Part shown: one piece after another, positions 57,430 through 64,000 of the stretch
How positions within the stretch are numbered: position 1 is the first letter of the stretch
Layout: every line of letters begins with the position of its first letter
Assembly: GCA_026182355.1 (NCBI GenBank)
Contig: JAPFBL010000554.1
Coordinates: 1-64,000 of the forward strand
DNA from: Hermatobates lingyangjiaoensis
Taxonomy: Eukaryota; Arthropoda; Insecta; Hemiptera; Hermatobatidae
DNA length: 64,000 bases
Direction of reading: 5' to 3'
Program-made: the position numbers and the translations under genes
Notes under the pieces: model-generated
The model's input: the letters and a program-made list of their open reading frames with translations, nothing else
Told to the model about the DNA's origin: nothing
Databases searched by the model: none

Positions 57430-57560
57430 AAAACATTTCACATAAACACGTGAAATAACAATCAATGATCAAACCACAATAAGAAAATGGGAAAAGAAGA
57501 CTAAGATCTTTCAACCGTAACAAGCGGTCTTCGTCAGAGTCAAAAACCCAACTGAACATG
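57430..57560 (-). mobile_element. CTGACGA-family copy, one arm
   Basis: Minus-strand GTTGGGTTTTTGACTCTGACGAAGACC... with the tail (TTTCACATAAACACGTG on the plus strand) at the left next to (TA)n. The second arm is missing. Confidence 0.55.
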
Positions 57561-57593
57561 TATATATTCAACCCAACACACACACATATATAA

Positions 57594-57775
57594 TCCAAAC
57601 TGGACACAATGTGAGTTTAAAATTCAAGAAAGGGTTACTTGCCGTTGCGTCTAGAACGTGCTTGGTCTCCCTTTCTCTTTTCTCCCGAAGACGGATTACC
57701 TGAAAATTTGAGTCTGTAAGTGTGTTTCCTTACTTTCTGTGTTACTCTGTTTGAATTTTGAACTCATATATATAT
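57594..57775 (+). mobile_element. PLE pseudo-LTR relic
   Basis: TCCAAACTGGACACAATGTG..., GACGGATTACCTGAAAATTTGAGTC (decayed hammerhead with CCGAAGA). Relatives at 33935-34315 and 59500-59790. Confidence 0.45.
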
Positions 57776-57789
57776 ATAATATATATATA

Positions 57790-57950
57790 TATATGACCAA
57801 ACCACAATATGAACTGGGAAACAAAACCCAGCTCTGGTTTTTGTCTCTGACAAAGACCGCTTGTTACTTTGAAAGATCTTAGTCTTGTTTTCTCATTTTC
57901 TTATTGGTGTTTTGATCATTGATTGTTATTTCACGTGTTTATGTGAAATC

Positions 57951-57989
<39 letters not shown>

Positions 57990-57990
57990 C
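57790..57990 (+). mobile_element. CTGACGA-family copy, internally shortened
   Basis: (TA)n, ACCAAACCACAATATG, a truncated left arm, then CTGACAAAGACCGCTTGTTACTTTGAAAG and the tail up to (TA)n at 57958-57987. The stem II is broken. Confidence 0.5.
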
Positions 57991-59346
57991 ACAAATTCAA
58001 GTCTTCCATTATAAGAAGATTTGGAAAAGAAAATTAATAAAAGAAAAAAAAAAATAAATAGTATAAAATCGTCGAATCTAAACTCATAAGCCATGTTGAA
58101 AAATTTCTATTAAAGCAAAGTCAGAATTATTTAGAGTGGTTTTCTAATTTTCAACCCACCATTCTGTTTTTAAAATAGTGTACATATACTATCTCTCAAT
58201 GAATAAGTTAGGATCTGTGGAAATATTTATTAATAACATGTAGTTCCCAATATACACTCTAATAACTGTATAGCAGCTGAAATAATTTATGAATTACCAT
58301 AATTTTAGTATATGTATAAACATATTAAAATAAAATAAATGACTTTATATTCATTTGGTTATATCTGTGTGACAAAGAGAATTGTTCATTCTGTATTCAT
58401 AAGGAATGTATATTCATTGTAGAGAGCACTCCTTATGTAAATCTGAATCTTCACTCTTTGGTCTGGTTGGTTGGTTGACCTGTGATTGAACTAATAGTTC
58501 ACTTGTCTGTGTACAGTGTGTGTCTTTATAGTGAATTAATTAAAACACTATTAATCAATTGTCTAGTTTCTATAAAAACTAACAACATTTTAGTTATCCT
58601 TTCCCGAAACAATTCCACATTATACATATTCTGTACTTATAGAATGTATACAATTTATAGTATAATATAAAATCATACATTTTATGAATATAGATTCATA
58701 TTCTAATCTATATTCCAAGTTTTGAGAAAAGTTTTTTATTGAGTTGTTTTGTTAAATATTATGTAATTTTGATTAGCCAATTGTTTATATTTTTGATTAT
58801 GTAATATTCTCTGAGAACAAAAATAATTTTTCAATAGAAAGAATAAAAAATAATTCTGTAAAAGAAGACTACCAATTTGTTAAGTAAGCTACTCTTATTA
58901 ATTTACAAGCTATTCCTTACAGTAAAATGTCCTCAGTTGCTGAATACTCCTACAATATTCTCGTACCACTAATAAAAAGATTGATATGTTTAAATTTGAT
59001 GGAATCTCTTTTTATTGGGTCATATCACTTTTTATTTCTAACTTGATTGAAAAGTAATGGAAAAACTCGATAAAAGCAAAATTCTAATAATAGATTTAAC
59101 GAAAATTTATCAGAACTTGATTATTTTTTGAGTTTATAGTTACATCTAAACATTTAAAGAAACAACTCGGTTGTGCTTAATTTTTATCAAAAGGCTACAG
59201 AAAAGAAAATGTATAAGAAATCAATGAATTGTGTTCTCTTTCTATCTTTATTCAAAAATTTGATATTGTTAAAAAGGAAATAATAATAATAAAATTATAT
59301 AAATATAAATATATAAGTTAAAAATAAAAGGAATAGCATATAAAAG
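57991..59346. other. No gene recognised
   Basis: AT-rich sequence without motif. Confidence 0.5.
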
Positions 59347-59455
59347 TTAACGCTTCTGATTTAAACCGGGATCTGATCGGGCCCCCAATAACCATATGTG
59401 GGCCTCCTCAGACGCTCTTAATGTCAAACTACGGTCATCAGTGGTCACTAGCTTA

Positions 59456-59456
<1 letters not shown>
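59347..59456 (-). pseudogene. PLE endonuclease C-terminal fragment
   Basis: Minus strand reads LRASEEAHIWLLGAR, then DPGLNQKR and a stop at 59349-59347. The frame is open up to the (TA)n border. 5' truncated like 24525 and 34371. Confidence 0.78.
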
Positions 59457-59458
<2 letters not shown>

Positions 59459-59500
<42 letters not shown>

Positions 59501-59800
59501 CAAATAAAATTAGAAAGACGATCCAAACTGGGGACAATACGAGTTTGAAATCGAAGAAGAGCGACAGAGTAAGGAAACACACAAACTCAAATTTTTAGGT
59601 AATCCGTCTTCAGCTGAAAAGAGAAAGGGAGACCAAGCATGTTGTAGGCGAAATAACAAGCAACAGTAACGTGAGCCTACAACGGCTTTGTCTCCCTCTC
59701 TTTTTTTTCCTGAAGACGGATTATCTAAAAATTTAAGTTCATAAGCGTGTTTCCTTACTTTGTGTATTACTATTCATTCATTTTGAAATCATATATATAT
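59459..59800. mobile_element. (TA)n and inverted pair of pseudo-LTR relics
   Basis: (TA)n to 59497, then GATCCAAACTGGGGACAATACG... on one side and CTGAAGACGGATTATC...GTTTCCTTACTTTGTG on the other, inverted to each other around about 59670. Hammerhead boxes are CTGAAGA with a decayed GAAA (AAAA). Confidence 0.5.
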
Positions 59801-61429
59801 ATATACTATAAAGTATATAGATAGATAGATTTAAAAAAAATAAGTATTTTTCAAACTGGAAATCAATACTTATTATTACTTGCCTATCTTATCGGCAAAA
59901 AGATGGTGTAAAACTGAAATAAAATAACACTAAAGGCTTAGTTAAACTGTAGAGGAAGACTACAGAAGTAATGTAGGAAAGGATGTGTTTAAGAAAAGCA
60001 GATGTACTCACAATAATGCTGTCATCGATGTAAGAGGATCAAATATTTTATAAACTTATATTAGATATTCAAGAAATTTGAGACAAACTTTTATTTGTTA
60101 ATTTAGACGCACAAATTTAGTACAGAGTATTTATTATTTTATAAAAATGTTATTAATAAATACACTACATTTAAAGGTTGTTTTAAATTAGAACTGTTTA
60201 CGTGGAACTGATTTATGTTTAAATCACTGACTTATATTTTCTAGTGGACAATTTTTATTTAACCTGTAGCTGACATTGTTTGGATCACTGGGTTTCTAAG
60301 ACGTATTTTGAACTATATTCTTTTTTGATATATTCTATAGTAAATCTGGAGTTATAAGAAGCATTAGTCAATAGAAATCTGACCTGATACAATTGAATCT
60401 ATTTCTTAAGTCTCTCTAACACCAGACATAACAGACCTCAGATTTTGAAATACATTGATCTGGTTTTATTCCAAACCATATATCTTTAACACATCTCATA
60501 AAATGGATAATATATTTGATTTTATTATAGGTAAGGTGAAATTTTACTAGCTTTGTTTCCTTTAAATGAAATGATAGGAATTACATTTTGACATTTATAG
60601 TTAATTTAAACACGTTACCTGCAAGCTTTATGACGCATGTTTCACTAGGGTTTGTAAACTCTGTTAGAAAGATCTAAAAGTTTATGTTTCAGCATGAATA
60701 AGTTCAAACCTTCACCTAAATTGTACAGCTCGATTCCTTCCTCCAACCCTTTTCTAGTTTATTCTATTCTATGTTTATTCCGTTATACTAAAATTAATGT
60801 AAATTTTCTATTATAACTGAGTCTATCTTAACAAGGGCAATACAATCTGATAAAGTTCATTTTAGAGGATTTCTCTATAGTTCTGTAATCACACATTTAT
60901 TTGTTTTGAATCTCCCAATGTCTGTTTCCATCATTAGCTATATTGTAATCAACTCATTTCGTTCAACCTGTTTTTTCAAAGATTTTAAGTTGTTTTTGTT
61001 TTTTGTAACCTGAATTAATTTCTTTTATTATTACAAGTTTAAAATGGTGATTTACATAGAAAAACTGAGTTTCAAATGAATTTGTATTCTATTACCTTTA
61101 TATAAATATTAAAATTACAGTAGAAACTTCAATTAAATCTGTAATGACGACTAGATAAATGTCATAGGATTAATTATTTGGATAATTAAGTGAAATAAAA
61201 TATAAAGTTATGTAAATGTTTTATTAATTTTTATTTTATTAATTTTCTACAATAAAAGAGTTATACATTTTCATATGTTTAATTACATTTATTAATAATA
61301 AATGAACAGTTTGATCGAGTCTTTTTTCTTTTTTTTATAGTTCTAATTGTATAGTTTCTACTTCAATTTTAATTATTTACTTAATTATTTTTGGTTACGA
61401 GAAAGAATTAGTTTTTTTGTCTATTATTC
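59801..61429. other. No gene recognised
   Basis: AT-rich sequence without motif. Confidence 0.5.
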
Positions 61430-61782
61430 CCTATGCGGATTTAGGTTAGGTTAGGTTGCAGTGGTAGTCCCACAAGGGAACACACGTAGGCCAAGCATTG
61501 GCCCTTTGTGATACCACACAATGAAGATTGATTCCACAGTGGGAGTCCTAAATTTTGCCTAACTCAAATGTATTTAGAGTAGGGATCTTTAACGAGTACC
61601 TGACATCGTACAGGCTCAGGACCGACGGTTTAACGTCCTTCTCCGAGGGACGATGTGCTCAGATTTATTCACTTCCCATGTGAATAAATGGAGGGCCAGG
61701 TGAGGATTGAACCCCGGTCCTATCAGTTCAGAGGTGAGCACGTAACCACTGAGCTAGCCTGGCCCCCTCCTATGCGGATTTA
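61430..61782 (-). mobile_element. Full-length tRNA-derived SINE with 14-bp TSD
   Basis: CCTATGCGGATTTA at 61430-61443 and 61769-61782. Body 61444-61768 on the minus strand: head GGCTAGCTCAGTGG (A box), GGTTCAATCC (B box), central GGACGTTAAACCGTCGG, AACCTAACCTAA tail. Best-preserved copy of the family. Confidence 0.92.
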
Positions 61783-62153
61783 CTTAGAGCTTGAGTGTTT
61801 TTCCGAAGGTGAAATTTCTACTAATTTTAGATATTGGTGTGTTAAATTACTGAATTGTTGTCATTGAGAGTTATTAATTTGGCTTTGAATAAGTTGTAAG
61901 TTTGATGAGTGTCTGACATTCTATAGGCTCAAAGAAAAATGTCTCAACTTCTTCTCCTTAGGATGGCGTTAGTAAGATTTTTATATCTGGCATTTAAATT
62001 AATCTAGTGTTATATCAATATTCGAATCTCAAACCTTCACTACTAATGGTCAGCACGCTACCTTTTATAGACGATACCAGTATATAATGGAATCTGAATA
62101 AGTGCAATTGTAACCCTAAGAAATAGAACACAAAATCATTGTTTTAGGATTTC

Positions 62154-62537
62154 AAGTAAAAAAAAGAACCAAAGAATTTATTACGACCTGAAGTTCCCAA
62201 CAGTTCAGCAGGTAGCAATATCCCGCTATAAAGCGTTTCACAAAAAACTTGCAAAAAATAGTAATCCCTTAATCCTAACAATATCCTCCACAAGCATTCC
62301 AGGAAATCCCAGAAGACGTCTGAAGAGGATGTGACCAAGAGACTTATTACTATGAACCGTTCCCAGTGATTTTTTTTTCCTTTTTATTTAGAACCACTCC
62401 AGGAAGTTTAGCCACTGGATTGTTTCTTCCCTCCTGTGTTACCTCTTACATCTGTGTCACCAGAGTCACTGGTAATGTAATACTTACATTGTTGTGACTT
62501 TAAACAAATAAAAAAATTAAAAAAAAAGTAAAAGAAC
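62154..62537 (+). mobile_element. 5'-truncated Jockey-type 3' end with TSD
   Basis: A 50-codon frame (62185-62334) reads DLKFPTVQQVAISRYKAF, ending RRRLKRM and stop, paralogous to the end of 39971-40607. The 3' UTR matches it, and an A-rich tail follows. Flanking AAGTAAAA(n)AGAAC copies (62154 and 62527) are a TSD differing in A-run length. Confidence 0.82.
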
Positions 62538-63360
62538 AATGGAAAGAGATCTGTTATTACCAAAAATTACTCATGAATGCAATCACGTCTAGAGTAGCTT
62601 TTCATAATTACAGATATTGCATGAGAGAATTCAGTGCTTAGAAATTAATTTTTGAAACCACTAAACGAAACCGTCATTGATCGTATGAAAGGCAAAATTT
62701 CTAAAAAAAAAGAAACAATTGATCTCAGTGAATTCTAAAGTTTAGTTATTGAGACTCAAGATCTTTCGATAAAGTAAGATCTGAATCAGGTTACCTGCAA
62801 AAAGTACCCTGAGGCTATCACACGACGTATATAATGATAGCTGTAGTACACAAATGTTAGAGGCAATAGGCTTTGAAACAATATATATGTTCTGTATCCA
62901 GGCCGGTTCTATGCGTGCTTCTCTTACGTTCTCTGTTAAGCATAAAATTATATTATTAAAGAAAAATATTCTGGGAACCTTGCAAATACCTATTATTAAT
63001 ACCTATTATCAACTACCAATGTTTTTTTCGGAACTCATGGAAAAATTTTCAACCTGTAATATATGCTGCCACTACTTTGATAGTTCCAAGTCTCTTCTGT
63101 TCAATATTTCAGTTTGATTATTAAAGACATTGAATGTTACAGCTATTCACCTTAAGTTTATATCAACTAAGGTAATTTTTTTTATAGAATCAAATTACTT
63201 AGAAGATGATAGCGTACCTGATTATAAAATATGTTTTAGATTATTTTTGATAGAGTGCGTAAGCAAGATATTTCCATCTGATAGATGATATTAACCCCAA
63301 ACATTTGATATGACAAGATATCAGCTAACACATCATTTTAGTTCCTTTTTGGTGTATTTT
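62538..63360. other. No gene; trace of the 63361 repeat
   Basis: Near 62905-62950 GGTTCTATGCGTGCTTCTCTTAC and CTCTGTTAAGCATAA echo the 149-bp repeat downstream in altered order. Confidence 0.45.
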
Positions 63361-63659
63361 TACTGTGCAAGTCTTCGGTGCTCTGTTAAGTATAAGATTA
63401 TATTCCTGAAGGGCGTCCATGGGTTCTGATGCTTCTCTTACAGCCTCTCGGACTTTACGCTACTCTCACCTCCTTGCGGTGACCGCTGAACAGAGTGAGG
63501 CTGTTTTTTACTGTGCAAGTCTTCGGTGCTCTGTTAAGTATAAGATTATACTCCTGAAGGGCGTCCATGGGTTCTGATGCGTCTCTTATAGCCTCTCGGA
63601 CTCTACGCTACTCTCACCTCCTAGTGGTGACCCCTGGACAGAGTGCGGCGGTATGTACT
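63361..63659 (+). repeat. 149-bp tandem duplication
   Basis: ACTGTGCAAGTCTTCGGTGC starts units at 63361 and 63510. The two copies differ at a few bases. GC-richer than the surroundings. Confidence 0.9.
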
Positions 63660-64000
63660 GCTTTACTCCAACAGACGAGAGTAAAACGACCTTTTTCCTT
63701 TCTTCTTTTCCTTTCTTTCTCCTATCTCCCAACCCTTTTGTTTCTTTTTTTCTTCCCTTTTATATTCATTCTCCTTCCCCATCCCAGCCTTCTCTTTAGT
63801 TTTTCTTTCTCTGTTTTTGAAATTTTGTTGTCGTTTCATCCTATGCAGGGAGGAAATTTGAGGCGACCTGATGTCAAGGTATCAGGGATCTAATAAAGTT
63901 GATTGCTCTCCTTGGATGGTTTAAGTGACGGGGGAGAATAGCCCTTTCTACATTGGTGATATCACCAGGGGCCTTTGTCGCTTTCCTTCTAGGACGGCCA
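63660..64000 (+). other. GC-richer continuation, possible retrotransposon 5' UTR
   Basis: A CT-rich stretch (63690-63830), then GGAGGAAATTTGAGGCGACC... to the window edge. With the tandem 149-bp units in front, this could be the promoter/5' UTR of a non-LTR element that continues beyond the window. No coding is seen. Confidence 0.3.

Noticed and set aside
61690..61768. tRNA gene candidate with A and B boxes
   Set aside because: The tRNA-like part continues into a SINE body, is flanked by TSDs, and does not close a full cloverleaf.

Overview
This is a gene-poor, AT-rich window of an animal nuclear genome. An arthropod is the best guess and a chelicerate is plausible. The evidence is one intact 7TM exon of the myosuppressin/FMRFamide-type neuropeptide receptor group, Jockey-, Ty3/gypsy- and Helitron-type relics typical of invertebrates, tRNA-derived SINEs, and SINE tails ending in a short run of the arthropod telomere unit CCTAA. 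Nothing looks prokaryotic or organellar. The species call is inference.

Only one cellular gene is convincing: the receptor exon on the minus strand, 16143-15070. Almost everything else is mobile or tandem DNA. From left to right: Penelope-like element (PLE) debris and a hammerhead-type array (0.7-3.1 kb); a SINE whose 3' end seeded an 11-copy 118-bp satellite (3.1-4.7 kb); two more SINE copies; a PLE GIY-YIG endonuclease relic with a foldback copy (10-12 kb); a 99-bp satellite (12.6-13.9 kb); the receptor exon; a 1.6-kb TIR element arranged A-B-A-A-B-B (16.8-21.7 kb); PLE 3' ends and foldbacks (24-29 kb); a 53-bp minisatellite (30.3-32.2 kb); a hAT-like element (33 kb); dense PLE debris with intact hammerhead cores (34-39 kb); a Jockey 3' end with target-site duplication (40 kb); a TIR element with a nested PLE copy (40.8-41.8 kb); an internally deleted gypsy element (47.6-48.2 kb); a Tigger-like element (52.5-53.2 kb); a Helitron helicase relic whose last motif became a 66-bp minisatellite (55.3-56.2 kb); and more PLE, SINE and Jockey ends up to 64 kb.

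The recurring theme is several families of PLE-like elements that carry hammerhead ribozyme motifs (CTGATGA, stem II, GAAA) and sit in or beside (TA)n tracts. Many are foldbacks with one hammerhead on each arm. In several families the inverted arm reaches about 35-50 nt further than the direct arm. Four short copies are bounded by target-site duplications of 10-15 bp, which fixes the element ends. Hammerheads in PLEs are known. What may be new here is the number of co-resident families, the shared foldback-plus-tail layout, and a 90-bp tandem hammerhead array.
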